NCBI RefSeq assembly: GCF_050389775.1
Contig: NZ_CP177147.1
Location: 1 to 64,000 of the forward strand
DNA length: 64,000 bases
Reading direction: 5' to 3'
Source of the DNA: Marinibacterium sp050389775
GTDB taxonomy: Bacteria > Pseudomonadota > Alphaproteobacteria > Rhodobacterales > Rhodobacteraceae
Below the pieces are notes generated by a model. That model had not been told where the DNA came from. It searched no databases and was given only the letters and a program-made list of their open reading frames with translations. The translations under genes and the position numbers were made by a program. Within the stretch, counting starts at the first letter, position 1; every line of letters begins with the position of its first letter. Below are positions 1 through 8,926 of this stretch, in pieces.

Positions 1-870
1 GCCTACCATGCCCTGCTCGAAGCCATCGCGGCCAGCGAATGGCCCGATCCGCGGTTTCACATGCGGGTCTGCGCGGGCATGGCCTGCGAGCAGTTCGGCG
101 CTTTTGGCCTGGCGTTCAAATCCGCCCCGACCCTGCGCCATGCCTTTGAACGGATGTGGCGCTATACCCGGCTGCACAACCGGGTCTCGACCTTTGCCTT
201 CACCGACCGCGACGGGGCCTTTTGCTGGACCCATGACAAGCCGCGCACCGACCGGCTGGGCGCGATGCTGTCGAACGAGGCCGCCCTGGCCACGACGCTG
301 ACGCTGTGCCGCGAGACGACTACCCCCGGGCTGACCCCGCTGCGCGTGCAGCTGGCCCATGAGCGCGAAGGATCGATCGATTCATTGGTGCAACATTTCG
401 GTGTCGTTCCGGTCTTTGGTGCCGAAATTGATGGCATGCAATTTTCCGGGGTCGATATCGACCGGCCGACGGCCGTGGGCGACCCGGCGATCTGGCGGTT
501 CTTCACCGATCATCTCGACAGCGCCCTGCCCGACGCCGCCGAGCCGCCGCTGGAACAGAAGGTGGTGGAGGAAATCGCCAAGCTGCTGAGCGGCGGGGTG
601 CCGCACCTGTCCGATATCGCGGCGTCGCTGGCGATGGGGCCGCGCACGTTGCAGCGGCGGCTGTCCGACCGGGGCCGGACCTACCAGGCGCTGGTCGACG
701 AGGCCCGGCGGCAGCTGGCCCAGCAGCTGGTTTCAGGCTCACGTTACACCCTGTCCGAAATCGCCTTTCTCACCGGCTTTTCCGAACAGAGCGCCTTTAC
801 CCGGGCGTTCAAGCGCTGGTCCGGCCAGACGCCCGGGGCCTATCGCATGGCCTCACAGCCGGGGGGCTGA
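1..870 (+). CDS. AraC family transcriptional regulator (5' truncated by window edge)
   Basis: The reading frame is open from base 1, so the gene starts left of the window; 289 residues are visible. The N-terminal part resembles the Arabinose_bd-type ligand domain of OruR/VqsM-like AraC regulators. The last 90 residues hold two helix-turn-helix units of the AraC DNA-binding domain, with LSDIAASLAMGPRTLQRRL followed by LSEIAFLTGFSEQSAFTRAF. It should be a DNA-binding activator or repressor responding to a small molecule; the ligand cannot be told. It converges on the PNPOx-like gene, and the 3' ends overlap by 18 bases. The first internal ATG (position 61) is not the likely start because homology-like sequence continues upstream of it. 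Confidence 0.85.
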   Translation, partial: AYHALLEAIAASEWPDPRFHMRVCAGMACEQFGAFGLAFKSAPTLRHAFERMWRYTRLHNRVSTFAFTDRDGAFCWTHDKPRTDRLGAMLSNEAALATTLTLCRETTTPGLTPLRVQLAHEREGSIDSLVQHFGVVPVFGAEIDGMQFSGVDIDRPTAVGDPAIWRFFTDHLDSALPDAAEPPLEQKVVEEIAKLLSGGVPHLSDIAASLAMGPRTLQRRLSDRGRTYQALVDEARRQLAQQLVSGSRYTLSEIAFLTGFSEQSAFTRAFKRWSGQTPGAYRMASQPGG

Positions 871-1470
871 GTCGCCTTCCAGTTCGGCCAGCCGTGCTTC
901 GAGCAGGGCGATGCGCGCGTCGCGGGCCTGCAGCACGGCGGCGACATCCTCGGCATCGAAGCGCTGGGGGATGTGCTGCTGGCAATTGACGTCCCATGTG
1001 GCCACGTCGAACAGGATGACCCGTTCCGGCCGGCCCCGCGCGCCGGCGCATTGCAGTTCGGCCAGCAGGGCGGGATCGTCTTCGACCACCCGGGCCTTGC
1101 CCCATATCTTGATCCGCCGGCGACGGGCGTAGTCGATCAGGAACAGGAAGGCATGGGGGTTTTCCGACAGGTTGCCCAGGGTGATGTACTGGCGGTTGCC
1201 GGCCAGGTCGGCCAGGCCCAGCTGGCGGTCGCCCAGCACCCTGAGAAACCCGGCCGGCCCGCCGCGATGCTGGATATAGGGCTGGCCCGCCGCGCTGGAC
1301 GTGCCCAAGAACAGGCTGGTCTGGGCGGCGACAAAGGCCGCCAGGTCGGGCGTGATGCTGTCGGACCAGGGCCGGGTGTCCTCGGCCCGGGCAAACATCT
1401 CGCGCGAGCCCCGGGCGCTTTGCTGAGCCTTGACGGCCGGCGTAAAGGCGGTGTCGCTGGGGGTGGCCAT
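853..1470 (-). CDS. pyridoxamine 5'-phosphate oxidase-like flavin-binding protein
   Basis: A 205-residue cytoplasmic protein with the split-barrel fold of PNPOx-like FMN proteins. Visible marks are the core region around FLGTSSAAGQPYIQHRGG, the strand RQYITLGNLSENPHAFLFLIDY and the IKIWGKARVVED segment, which line the flavin pocket in this family. Such proteins reduce or bind small substrates with FMN; true PNPOx activity is not implied. The ATG at 1470 is chosen because it lies 2 bases after the stop of the upstream DUF1348 gene, giving translational coupling; a longer open frame upstream overlaps that gene and is not credible. The C-terminal 35 residues look like a coiled coil rich in Ala, Leu and Glu. 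Confidence 0.8.
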   Translation of the reverse strand: MATPSDTAFTPAVKAQQSARGSREMFARAEDTRPWSDSITPDLAAFVAAQTSLFLGTSSAAGQPYIQHRGGPAGFLRVLGDRQLGLADLAGNRQYITLGNLSENPHAFLFLIDYARRRRIKIWGKARVVEDDPALLAELQCAGARGRPERVILFDVATWDVNCQQHIPQRFDAEDVAAVLQARDARIALLEARLAELEGDSAPRL

Positions 1471-1472
1471 GG

Positions 1473-1946
1473 TCACAGGCCCAACGCGCTCAGCCCCGGG
1501 TGGTCGTCCGGCCGGCGGCCCTGCGGCCAGTGGAACAGCCGGTCGCGGGCGGCGATGGGCTGGTCGTTGATGCTGGCGTGGCGGTGGGCCATCAGGCCCT
1601 GGGCGTCGAATTCCCAGTTCTCGTTGCCATGCGAGCGCATCCATTGCCCGCCGTCATCATGCCATTCGTAGGCAAAGCGCACGGCGATCCTGTTGCCGGA
1701 AAAGGCCCAGACCTCCTTGATCAGGCGGTAATCGTGCTCGCGGTCCCATTTCGCCGCCAGAAAGGCCACGATGGCCGCACGGCCGGTCAGAAAGGTGTCG
1801 CGGTTGCGCCAGCGGCTCTGCGGCGTATAGGCCAGCGACACGGCCTGCGGATCGCGGCTGTTCCAGGCATCTTCGGCCCGCCGGGCCTTTTGCGCGGCGG
1901 TTTCGGCGGTGAAGGGCGGCAGGGGCGGGCGGGTCATGCTGGTCAT
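1473..1946 (-). CDS. DUF1348 / NTF2-like family protein
   Basis: A 157-residue protein matching the DUF1348 (nuclear transport factor 2-like) family: PFTAETAAQKARRAEDAWNS near the N terminus, then the characteristic Ser-Arg-Trp-Arg-Asn-Arg stretch, EFLxxKWxxE-like sequence at FLAAKWDREHDY, and the C-terminal RHASINDxPI motif followed by RLFHWPQGRRP. The fold is a small alpha+beta cone; the biochemical role is not known. A GGAG seven bases before the ATG at 1946 supports the start. It forms a two-gene unit with the PNPOx-like gene and is divergent from a LysR regulator that probably controls the pair. Confidence 0.85.
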   Translation of the reverse strand: MTSMTRPPLPPFTAETAAQKARRAEDAWNSRDPQAVSLAYTPQSRWRNRDTFLTGRAAIVAFLAAKWDREHDYRLIKEVWAFSGNRIAVRFAYEWHDDGGQWMRSHGNENWEFDAQGLMAHRHASINDQPIAARDRLFHWPQGRRPDDHPGLSALGL

Positions 1947-1990
1947 CTCGGGCTCCGGTCGGGGGATGGGTCTGCGGCCAAGATGAGGCT

Positions 1991-2005
1991 TTCATTTCGT
2001 GTGAA
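1991..2005. promoter_or_regulatory. candidate LysR-type operator (T-N11-A)
   Basis: In the 101-base gap between the divergent DUF1348 and LysR genes lies TTCA-N7-TGAA, a dyad containing the T-N11-A pattern (T1992, A2004) that LysR-type regulators bind. Position and symmetry are seen; binding is inferred. Confidence 0.4.
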
Positions 2006-2047
2006 CAGATCCCACTCTTGCAAGGTGTCCTCTCGGAAAGTGGAAAG

Positions 2048-2962
2048 ATGGCCGACCGATTGCATGCGATGACCCTGTTGGTGGCGGCCGTGGATGCGGG
2101 CAGCCTGTCGGGGGCTGCGCGGGCCCTGGGCCTGCCGCTGGCCACGGTCAGCCGCCAGGTCGCCCAGCTTGAGGCCAGGCTGGGCACGCGCATCCTGGAA
2201 CGCTCGTCGCGCGGGCTGGCCCTGACCGATCCGGGCGCGGCCTATGTCGCGGCCTGCCGGCGCATCCTCGAGGACGTGGCCGAGGCCGAGCGCGCGGCGG
2301 CCGGTGAATTCAGCGCGCCGCGCGGTCTTTTGACGGTGACCGCGCCGGTGGTCTTCGGGCGCCTGCACGTGCTGCCCGTGGTGGCCGATTTCCTGGCCGC
2401 CTATCCCGAGGTCGACGCCCGGGTCGAGCTGACCGACCGGCCCGTCAGCCTGCCCGAAGAACGTCTGGACGCGGCGATCCGCATCGGTGAATTGCCCGAC
2501 AGCAGCCTGCGCGCCCGGCGGGTCGGTGCGGTGCGCCGGGTGGCCTGTGCCAGCCCGGCCTACCTGGCCCGTCGCGGCCACCCCGCCACGCCCGCCGAAC
2601 TGGCCGCCCATGATTGCGTGACCTTCGAAAGCCTGGCCCCGGCCGACCGCTGGGCCTTTGGCACCGGCCGCGGCGCGGAGCAGGTGCCGGTGCGCGCGCG
2701 GCTGACGGTCAACACGGCCGAGGCCGCGGTCGATGCGGCGATGGCCGGGCTGGGCGTGGTGCGGGTGTTGTCCTACCAGGCCGCCGGGGGTGTGGCGGCC
2801 GGGCGGCTGCGCCTCGTTCTGGCCGATGCCGAACCGGCGCCCTGGCCGGTCAGCATCCTGTTCCGCGCCGGGCCGATGCCGCAGAAGCTGCGGGCCTTCG
2901 TCGATTTCGCCGCGCCCCGGCTTGAGACCGCGCTGACCGGGGTGGCGCGCGACCTGGCGTGA
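2048..2962 (+). CDS. LysR family transcriptional regulator
   Basis: A 304-residue LysR-type regulator. The N-terminal winged helix-turn-helix reads LLVAAVDAGSLSGAARALGLPLATVSRQVAQLEARLGTRILERSSRG at about residues 9 to 55, followed by the linker helix and a substrate-binding domain from about residue 90 (RGLLTVTAPVVFGRLHVLPV). The subfamily is the one with this RGxLxVxAPxxFGxxHxxP signature, whose members often sit beside flavin or quinone oxidoreductases. The start at 2048 is preferred over 2018 because the helix-turn-helix then begins at the usual distance. It is divergent from the DUF1348/PNPOx pair and probably regulates it. Confidence 0.88.
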   Translation: MADRLHAMTLLVAAVDAGSLSGAARALGLPLATVSRQVAQLEARLGTRILERSSRGLALTDPGAAYVAACRRILEDVAEAERAAAGEFSAPRGLLTVTAPVVFGRLHVLPVVADFLAAYPEVDARVELTDRPVSLPEERLDAAIRIGELPDSSLRARRVGAVRRVACASPAYLARRGHPATPAELAAHDCVTFESLAPADRWAFGTGRGAEQVPVRARLTVNTAEAAVDAAMAGLGVVRVLSYQAAGGVAAGRLRLVLADAEPAPWPVSILFRAGPMPQKLRAFVDFAAPRLETALTGVARDLA

Positions 2963-3097
2963 CTGATCCCAACAATTGTATGCATGCAATAGGGTGACAA
3001 TCTGTCCCTGTTGTCGGGAATTGCCGGGCGTGGCACAACGGGCCATCCCCCGCCGCGCGGCGGGGCCGTTCCCTTTGCCAGTCTTTCAGGAGGACCC

Positions 3098-3484
3098 ATG
3101 TCCGAGCCGGAACGCGATCTGAAAACCGCCGTCAAGCGGGGGCTCCGCTGCCGGTGCCCTGCCTGTGGCGAGGGCAAGCTGTATGGCGGCTATCTCAAGG
3201 TGGCCCCGGGCTGCACGGCCTGCGGGCTGGATTACTCGCCGCAACGGGCCGATGACGGGCCGGCCTATATCGTCGTGCTGCTGGTCGGCCACCTGGTCGG
3301 GCTGGCCCTGCATCCGCTCTACATGTGGGTCGGTGACAACCCGATGCTGATGGTGGCCATCCTCTGCCCGGCGGTGATCGTCCTGTGCCTGGGCCTGCTG
3401 CCGGTGGTCAAGGGCGGGATCATCGCGTTCCAATGGGCCAAGGCCATGCATGGCTTTGGCGCGCCGCAGGCCACGGCCCGGTGA
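3098..3484 (+). CDS. DUF983 family membrane protein
   Basis: A 128-residue protein of the DUF983 family. It has two CxxC pairs (C20/C23 in CPAC and C39/C42 in CTAC) that look like a zinc-ribbon knuckle, the family motif DDGPAYIVxLxVGHL, and two membrane segments at about residues 55 to 75 and 85 to 110. Family function is unknown; members are common in alphaproteobacteria. The ATG at 3098 has a clear AGGAGG six bases upstream, which rules out the upstream ATG at 3011. It is followed 40 bases later by the MocR regulator on the same strand. Confidence 0.88.
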   Translation: MSEPERDLKTAVKRGLRCRCPACGEGKLYGGYLKVAPGCTACGLDYSPQRADDGPAYIVVLLVGHLVGLALHPLYMWVGDNPMLMVAILCPAVIVLCLGLLPVVKGGIIAFQWAKAMHGFGAPQATAR

Positions 3485-3524
3485 GGCGCCGCGCGTCACC
3501 CCGGCCCGGCGGGACCGTCCGGCC

Positions 3525-4892
3525 ATGACCGACTGGGCCCCGGCGCAGATCGACGGCACCAAGCCGCGCTACATCGCCATTGCCGATGCCATTGCCCACG
3601 ACATCGACCTGGGCCGGCTGTCGGGCGGTGACCGGTTGCCGCCGCAGCGCCGGCTGGCCGCCCGTCTGGGCATCGATTTCACCACCGTCTCAAGGGCCTA
3701 TGCCGAGGCCCAGGCCCGCGGGCTGGTCGACAGCCATGTCGGCCGGGGTACCTTTGTGGCCGCGCGGCCGGCCGGGGCCGAGCGCGATCCGGCGCGGCGG
3801 CAGGCCGAAGACCTGTCGATGAACATGCCGCCCGATCCGACCGACCCCGAGCTTGCCGCGCGGATGAAGGCCGGGCTGGAATATGTCGGGGCCAATCTGG
3901 TCGACCTGCTGCGCTATCAGCCGCCGTCGGGCACCGACCGCGACCGTGCGGCGGCCGCCGGCTGGCTGGCCATGCGCGGGCTGACCCCGCCCGGCGACCG
4001 CATCGCCGTGACCCCCGGGGCGCATGCGACCATGGCGGCGATCCTGTCGATCCTCACCCGCCCCGGCGACACCATCCTGTGCGAAGCGATCACCTATCCC
4101 GGCCTGCGCAACATCGCGGCGCGGTTTGGCGTGACGCTGGTCGGGGTGGCGATGGATGACCGGGGCGTGCTGCCCGGCGCGCTGGCCGAGGCCATCGCCC
4201 GCCACGATCCCCGGGCGCTGTACCTGAACCCGACGTTGCAGAACCCGACCACGCTGACCATTCCCGAAGACCGGCGGCTGGACCTGGCGGCGGTGCTGCG
4301 CCAGGCCGGGCTGCCCCTGATCGAGGATGACGCCTACGGGTTCATCCCCGCCCGGGCGCCGGCGCCCCTGGCGCAGGCCTTGCCAGAGCTGACCTGGCAT
4401 ATCGGCGGGCTGGCGAAATGCCTCGGGGCCGGGCTGCGGCTGGCCTTTACCGTCGCGCCGTCGTCGCGCTGCGCGTTGCGGCTGGCCCAGGCGATCCGGG
4501 CGCTGGCGGTGATGCCCTCGCCGCTGTCGATGGCGCTGACCACGCAATGGATCGAGGACGGCACGGCCGAGGCCATCCGCCGGTTCATCCGGGCGGAAAG
4601 CGCGGCGCGCCAGGCGCTGGCCCGCGAGGCGCTGGAGGGGGCCGATTTCCGCGCCGCCGAGACGGCGTTCAACATCTGGCTGACCCTGCCCGAGGGCATC
4701 GGCCGCGCCGACATCGTGGCGCGCATGGCCGGGCGGCAGCTGGGGGTGATGCCCGCCGATGCCTTCACCGTGGCCGGCACGCCGGGCGAACGGCTGCGCA
4801 TCTGCCTGGGCGGGTCGGTCCCGCGCGAAACCTTGCGCGAGAACCTGTTCTTCCTGGGCAATGCGCTGACGCCGAATGTCTACATGGGCTGA
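3525..4892 (+). CDS. MocR-type GntR/aminotransferase fusion regulator
   Basis: A 455-residue PLP-dependent regulator. Residues 15 to 80 form a GntR winged helix (YIAIADAIAHDIDLGRL, LPPQRRLAARLGID, TTVSRAYAEAQARGLV, HVGRGTFVA). Residues 110 to 455 form a fold-type I aminotransferase domain with N240 in NPTLQNPT, the EDDAYGF motif (D269, Y271) and the PLP Schiff-base lysine K298 in GGLAKCLGAGLRL. MocR proteins sense PLP or an amino compound and control PLP or amino-acid metabolism genes. The ATG at 3525 starts just before the GntR domain. Neighbours do not fix the target; the convergent class III aminotransferase gene is next door. Confidence 0.9.
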   Translation: MTDWAPAQIDGTKPRYIAIADAIAHDIDLGRLSGGDRLPPQRRLAARLGIDFTTVSRAYAEAQARGLVDSHVGRGTFVAARPAGAERDPARRQAEDLSMNMPPDPTDPELAARMKAGLEYVGANLVDLLRYQPPSGTDRDRAAAAGWLAMRGLTPPGDRIAVTPGAHATMAAILSILTRPGDTILCEAITYPGLRNIAARFGVTLVGVAMDDRGVLPGALAEAIARHDPRALYLNPTLQNPTTLTIPEDRRLDLAAVLRQAGLPLIEDDAYGFIPARAPAPLAQALPELTWHIGGLAKCLGAGLRLAFTVAPSSRCALRLAQAIRALAVMPSPLSMALTTQWIEDGTAEAIRRFIRAESAARQALAREALEGADFRAAETAFNIWLTLPEGIGRADIVARMAGRQLGVMPADAFTVAGTPGERLRICLGGSVPRETLRENLFFLGNALTPNVYMG

Positions 4893-4935
4893 CCGGCAAG
4901 GACCCGGCCAGCCCGCCGCCGATCGCGGCTGACGA

Positions 4936-6300
4936 TTACAGGCCGGTCTGAACCTCGGTGATGGCCTCGCGCAGGATGGCGGCGGTGCGGTCGATCAGCG
5001 CCGCATCCATCACCAGCGTCGGCGACAGGATCAGGATATTGCCCAACGGCCGGGCGATCAGCCCGCGTTTCTGGGCCGCCCGGGCGACCTTCAGCCCGAT
5101 CATGTCCTCGGCCGCAAAGGGCGTGCGGGCGTCCTTGTCGCGCACGAACTCGATGCCCATCATGAAATGGCTGCCCCGCACCTCGCCGACGATATCCAGG
5201 TCGTCCAACCCGCGCAGGTTGGCTTCGAACTGCTTGCCGGTCACGCGCACGGTCTGGGGGATCTGCTCGCGTTCCATCAGGGCGATGTTGGCCAGCCCGG
5301 CGGCGGCGGCGGCCGGATGGCCCGAATAGGTCATGCCGTGCAGGAAGGTGCCGCCCTTGTCGGAAATCACCTCGTGGATCTCGTCGGACAGGATCGTGGC
5401 CGACAGCGGCTGGTAGCCCGAGGTCAGGCCCTTGGCCGTGGTGATGATGTCGGGCTGCACGTCAAAGACGTCCCTGGACGCAAAGAAATGCCCCAGCCGG
5501 CCAAAGGCCGTGACGACCTCGTCCGAGATATACTTGATCTCGTAATCGCGGCAGAGACGGCCCATCGCCGCGTGATAGCCCGTCGGCGGCACGATGATGC
5601 CCCCCGCGCCCATGATCGGCTCGGCGATGAAACAGGCGATGTTCTCGGCCCCGATGGCTTCGATCCGGTCCTTGGCATCGGCGATCAGCGCGTCGAGGAA
5701 GTCCGCCTCGGTCAGGCCCTGGCCCTCGCGCCAGTGATGCGGGCAGCGCAGGTGGTGGACCAGCCCTTCGGCCTTGTCCCAGCCTTCGGAATAGCCGGGC
5801 GTGGTCATGGCAATCGCCAGGTGGGTCGAGCCGTGATAGGCCCCGTGTCGGCTGAGCACCTGCTTCTTCTTCGGCTGGCCCAGGCGGTTGTAGTAATGGT
5901 GCAGGATGCGCACCGCGCTGTCATTGGCCACCGACCCGGAATTTCCGAAATGCACCTTGTTCAGGTGGCCCGGCGCCAGCTCGGCCAGCTTGGTGGCCAG
6001 GGCGGCGGCGGCCGGATGGGTAAAGTTGTAGAAGGTCGAATAGAAATCCAGCGTGTCGAGCTGTTCGGTGATCGCGTCGATGATCTCGCGCCGGCGGTGG
6101 CCGGCATTGACGCACCACAGCCCGCCGATCCCGTCGATCAGCCGGTTGCCTTCGCTGTCGGTGACATGGGCGCCCTGGGCGCCGACGATGACCGTGCGCG
6201 CGCCGTCCTGTTTCAGCGCGTCGAGGTCGGCGAAGGATTGCACCAGGTGGGTATCGGCGGTCAGCACGCCGTCGGTGGTGATATCAAGATCGAGGGACAT
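4936..6300 (-). CDS. class III aminotransferase, putrescine/polyamine type
   Basis: A 454-residue PLP-dependent omega-aminotransferase. The cofactor lysine is K290 in TTAKGLTSGYQP, with D260 in ISDEVVTAFGRLG and the GSVANDSAVRI and HGAYHGST motifs that bind PLP phosphate. Sequence flavour is that of the SpuC-type putrescine/spermidine-pyruvate aminotransferases or beta-alanine-pyruvate aminotransferases. It would move the terminal amino group of a diamine to pyruvate, giving an aminoaldehyde and alanine. It is the last gene of the polyamine ABC operon, 3 bases after the carbon-nitrogen hydrolase, which supports a polyamine substrate. The exact amine is inferred, not shown. Confidence 0.88.
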   Translation of the reverse strand: MSLDLDITTDGVLTADTHLVQSFADLDALKQDGARTVIVGAQGAHVTDSEGNRLIDGIGGLWCVNAGHRRREIIDAITEQLDTLDFYSTFYNFTHPAAAALATKLAELAPGHLNKVHFGNSGSVANDSAVRILHHYYNRLGQPKKKQVLSRHGAYHGSTHLAIAMTTPGYSEGWDKAEGLVHHLRCPHHWREGQGLTEADFLDALIADAKDRIEAIGAENIACFIAEPIMGAGGIIVPPTGYHAAMGRLCRDYEIKYISDEVVTAFGRLGHFFASRDVFDVQPDIITTAKGLTSGYQPLSATILSDEIHEVISDKGGTFLHGMTYSGHPAAAAAGLANIALMEREQIPQTVRVTGKQFEANLRGLDDLDIVGEVRGSHFMMGIEFVRDKDARTPFAAEDMIGLKVARAAQKRGLIARPLGNILILSPTLVMDAALIDRTAAILREAITEVQTGL

Positions 6301-6303
6301 CCC

Positions 6304-7071
6304 TTAAACCTTTCGGTAATCGGCAAGTTGGGTCGACCGCAGGGCGCGGTCGGGTTCGGGGCCAAGCGTGGCCACCAGCAGGCATTCCGCGCGCCCGGCG
6401 GCGGCAATGACCTGGGCATCGGGCCCGGCGATCAGCGAGCGGCCGCCATAGGCCAGCCCGGCCTCGTCGCCGCAGAAATTGGCATAGGCGATGGTCAGGT
6501 CCATCTCGGCGGCGCGGGCGGGCACGAAGGCCGTCGAGACATGTTCGAACCCCGCCGGATTGGCCGTGGGCACCAGCAGCAGGCGGGCCCCGCGCTCGGC
6601 CAGTGCGCGGACATGGGGCGCGAATTCGACGTCGTAGCAGATCATCAGCCCGGTCTTCACGCCATCCAGGTCGAACAGGCAATAGGACCCGCCGGGGGCA
6701 AAGCTGGCGGCCTCCATCGGGCCGAACAGCTGGATCTTGCGGTAATGGCCCAGGATCGTGCCGTCACGGTCAAAGGCCGTGGCCGCGTTGTAGACGGCAT
6801 CGCCATCGCGTTCGGCCCAGCCCACGGTCAGCCCGCAGCCGGCCTCGCGGGCCATCCCGGCCAGCCGCCGGCACCAGGACCCGCCCATCGGCTGGGCCAG
6901 GGCCGCATGCAGGTCGGGCCGGTTGTAGCCGGGCAGGAACAGCTCGGGCGCGACAAGCATCCGCGCCCCGGCCGCGGCCGCGGCTGTCAGCTGGCGCTGC
7001 AGCCGGGCCAGCCCGGCCTCGGGGTCGCCCATGACGGGCGGCCCCTGGTAGAGCCCGAGGGTCAGGCTCAC
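6304..7071 (-). CDS. carbon-nitrogen hydrolase (nitrilase superfamily)
   Basis: A 255-residue nitrilase-superfamily amidase. The catalytic triad is visible as E43 (APELFLPGYN), K112 (YRKIQLFGP) and C145 (LMICYDVEFAPHVR). It hydrolyses a C-N bond of an amide or carbamoyl compound in the cytoplasm; being between the polyamine binding protein and a putrescine-type aminotransferase, N-carbamoylputrescine or a similar acylated amine is a fair guess. It starts with GTG at 7071, which overlaps the TGA of the binding-protein gene in a GTGA junction, so the two are translationally coupled. Length and triad spacing are normal for the family. Confidence 0.88.
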   Translation of the reverse strand: MSLTLGLYQGPPVMGDPEAGLARLQRQLTAAAAAGARMLVAPELFLPGYNRPDLHAALAQPMGGSWCRRLAGMAREAGCGLTVGWAERDGDAVYNAATAFDRDGTILGHYRKIQLFGPMEAASFAPGGSYCLFDLDGVKTGLMICYDVEFAPHVRALAERGARLLLVPTANPAGFEHVSTAFVPARAAEMDLTIAYANFCGDEAGLAYGGRSLIAGPDAQVIAAAGRAECLLVATLGPEPDRALRSTQLADYRKV

Positions 7072-8093
7072 TTCTTCAGCTCGGTCCAGATGGCGTCATA
7101 CATGACCTGAACCTCTTCGGGGCAGGCCTGCACGAACACGCCTGTCACATCCGCCGGCGGGTTGGATTCCGGCGAATTGGCCACCTCGGGGGCGAGGAAT
7201 TCCTCGACGCCCTTCACACCCGCCGTGTACTGGGCATAGTTGGTCACCGCCGCGGCGTTTTCCGGCTCCAGCAGGAAGTTCATGAATTTCAGGGCGTTTT
7301 CCCGGTTCGGCGCGTCCTTGAGCAGGACGACATTGTCCATCCAGACGATCATGCCTTCCTTGGGGAAGACATATTCCACCGGCGCGCCTTCGGCCCGGGC
7401 CTTGGCCGAAAAGCCCGACCAGATCATGCCCGCGGCCGCGTCACCCGACACCAGCACGTCCTTGGCCACGTCCGACCCGAACGAGGCCCAGCTGTCCTTG
7501 GCCCCCTGCACCAGCGCGTTCAGCGCCTTGAGCTGGTCGCGGTCAGCGCTGCATTGCGGGATGCCGGCATAGAGCGAGGCCAGGGTCAGCGTTTCGCCTG
7601 CGGTGTCCAGCACGTTGATCTTGCCGGCCAGTTCGGCGGGCGGATCGAAGATCAGGCCGAGGCTGTCGAGTGGGCCGTCGTACATCTCGGTATTGACCGA
7701 AAACGAGGTCGAGCCCCATTGGTAGGGGATCGACGACTTGCGGCCGGGATCAAAGGCCACGTCCATCCACTGGTCCTGGATGTTGCCCAGGTTGGGCATT
7801 TCCTCGGGGGTGAAGGTGTCCAGCATGCCTTCGTCGGCCATGATCTGGACCATGTAATCGCCGGGCACGGCCACGTCGTAGCTGCCCAGCTTGCCGGCCT
7901 TGAGCGCGGCCAGGAGGGCTTCGTTGCTGTCGAAGGTGTCCATCGTCACCTCGACGTCGTATTCGGCGGCGAACTTGTCCAGCAGTTCCTGCGGGATGTA
8001 TTCGAACCAGTGGTAGATGGTCAGCTTGCCTTCGGCGCTGGCCGCGCCGGCCAGGGCGAGGGCGAGGGCCGTGGAGGTCAGGAAGGTCTTCAT
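7068..8093 (-). CDS. potF: polyamine ABC transporter substrate-binding protein
   Basis: A 341-residue periplasmic binding protein of the PotD/PotF family. A signal peptide of about 20 residues ends at ASA. The mature start KLTIYHWFEYIP and the motifs FDSNEALLAALKAG, YDVAVPGDYMVQIM and PYQWGSTSFSVNT are typical for spermidine/putrescine receptors. It captures a polyamine and delivers it to the PotHI permease. It is encoded after the ATPase and the two permease genes, 23 bases from the second permease, and ends in an overlap with the hydrolase gene. GGAG seven bases upstream supports the ATG. Assignment to PotF rather than PotD is by gene neighbours only. Confidence 0.88.
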   Translation of the reverse strand: MKTFLTSTALALALAGAASAEGKLTIYHWFEYIPQELLDKFAAEYDVEVTMDTFDSNEALLAALKAGKLGSYDVAVPGDYMVQIMADEGMLDTFTPEEMPNLGNIQDQWMDVAFDPGRKSSIPYQWGSTSFSVNTEMYDGPLDSLGLIFDPPAELAGKINVLDTAGETLTLASLYAGIPQCSADRDQLKALNALVQGAKDSWASFGSDVAKDVLVSGDAAAGMIWSGFSAKARAEGAPVEYVFPKEGMIVWMDNVVLLKDAPNRENALKFMNFLLEPENAAAVTNYAQYTAGVKGVEEFLAPEVANSPESNPPADVTGVFVQACPEEVQVMYDAIWTELKK

Positions 8094-8116
8094 GTGGTGT
8101 CTCCGCTGTTGTCGGC

Positions 8117-8926
8117 TCAGGTTCTTGATTGCCCCGCCCGGCCGATCAGCCAGGACAGGGTGACGAAGACCACCGAAACGCCGAGCAGCAGCGTCGAGAT
8201 GGCCATGATGTTGGGCTTGATGCCCTGCTTGACCGATCCGAAGATCGCCGTGGGCAGGGTTTCGATCCCCGCGCCCTTGACGAAATTCGTGATCAGGAAG
8301 TCGTCGAGCGAGATGATGAAGGCCAGCAGGAAGCCCGACAGGATGCCCGGCACCATGAGCGGCAGCAGCACCAGGCGAAAGGCTTCCCAGGGCGTGGCAT
8401 AAAGATCCATCGCGGCCTGTTCATAGACATCGGGCACCGAGGCCATGCGCGCCGAGATCGGCAGGTAGGCAAAGGGGATGCAGAAGACCAGGTGGGCGAT
8501 GAAGATGGTCATCAGCCCGGTGGAAAACCCCACGGTGATGAAGAAGATCAGCGAGGCCACGGCGGTCACGATTTCCGGCACCATGAGCGGCAGGTTGATC
8601 AGGGCCAGGCTGGCGCCCTTGCCCCGGAAACGGCGGGTGCGGTGCATGGCCACGGCGGCCGATGTGGCGATGATCGTGGCGCAGGTGGCCGCGCCCAGGG
8701 CGATGACAAAGGAATTGATCGCCGCGCTGCGGAACCGTGGGGCATCGGGGCCGGTGAAGACATCGACATACCATTTCAGCGAGAACCCGCCCCAGCGGGT
8801 GATCGAGGTGCTTTCGTTGAAGCTGTAGACCGCCACGATGACCAGCGGGGCATAGAGCACGACGAGGCACAGGATGGTCAGCCCGCGAAAGCCGGCAAAG
8901 CGGCGCAGGTCGGTGTGTCGGGCCAT
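8117..8926 (-). CDS. potI: polyamine ABC transporter permease, PotI/PotC type
   Basis: A 269-residue inner-membrane permease with about six membrane segments. The EAA loop of binding-protein-dependent permeases is at about residues 175 to 195 (EQAAMDLYATPWEAFRLVLLPLMVPGIL), where the ATPase docks. The extracytoplasmic loop ESTSITRWGGFSLKWY is characteristic of PotC/PotI. It forms the channel with PotH. The ATG at 8926 shares its last base with the TGA of the PotH gene (TGATG), so translation is coupled. Longer upstream starts would overlap potH and are not credible. Confidence 0.88.
   Translation of the reverse strand: MARHTDLRRFAGFRGLTILCLVVLYAPLVIVAVYSFNESTSITRWGGFSLKWYVDVFTGPDAPRFRSAAINSFVIALGAATCATIIATSAAVAMHRTRRFRGKGASLALINLPLMVPEIVTAVASLIFFITVGFSTGLMTIFIAHLVFCIPFAYLPISARMASVPDVYEQAAMDLYATPWEAFRLVLLPLMVPGILSGFLLAFIISLDDFLITNFVKGAGIETLPTAIFGSVKQGIKPNIMAISTLLLGVSVVFVTLSWLIGRAGQSRT

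Noticed and set aside
1471..1644. Longer N terminus for the PNPOx-like protein
   Set aside because: It would overlap the DUF1348 gene out of frame; the ATG at 1470 right after that gene's stop is the natural start.
5167..7110. 647-codon open frame opposite the aminotransferase and hydrolase genes
   Set aside because: Antisense shadow spanning two genes with catalytic residues in place.
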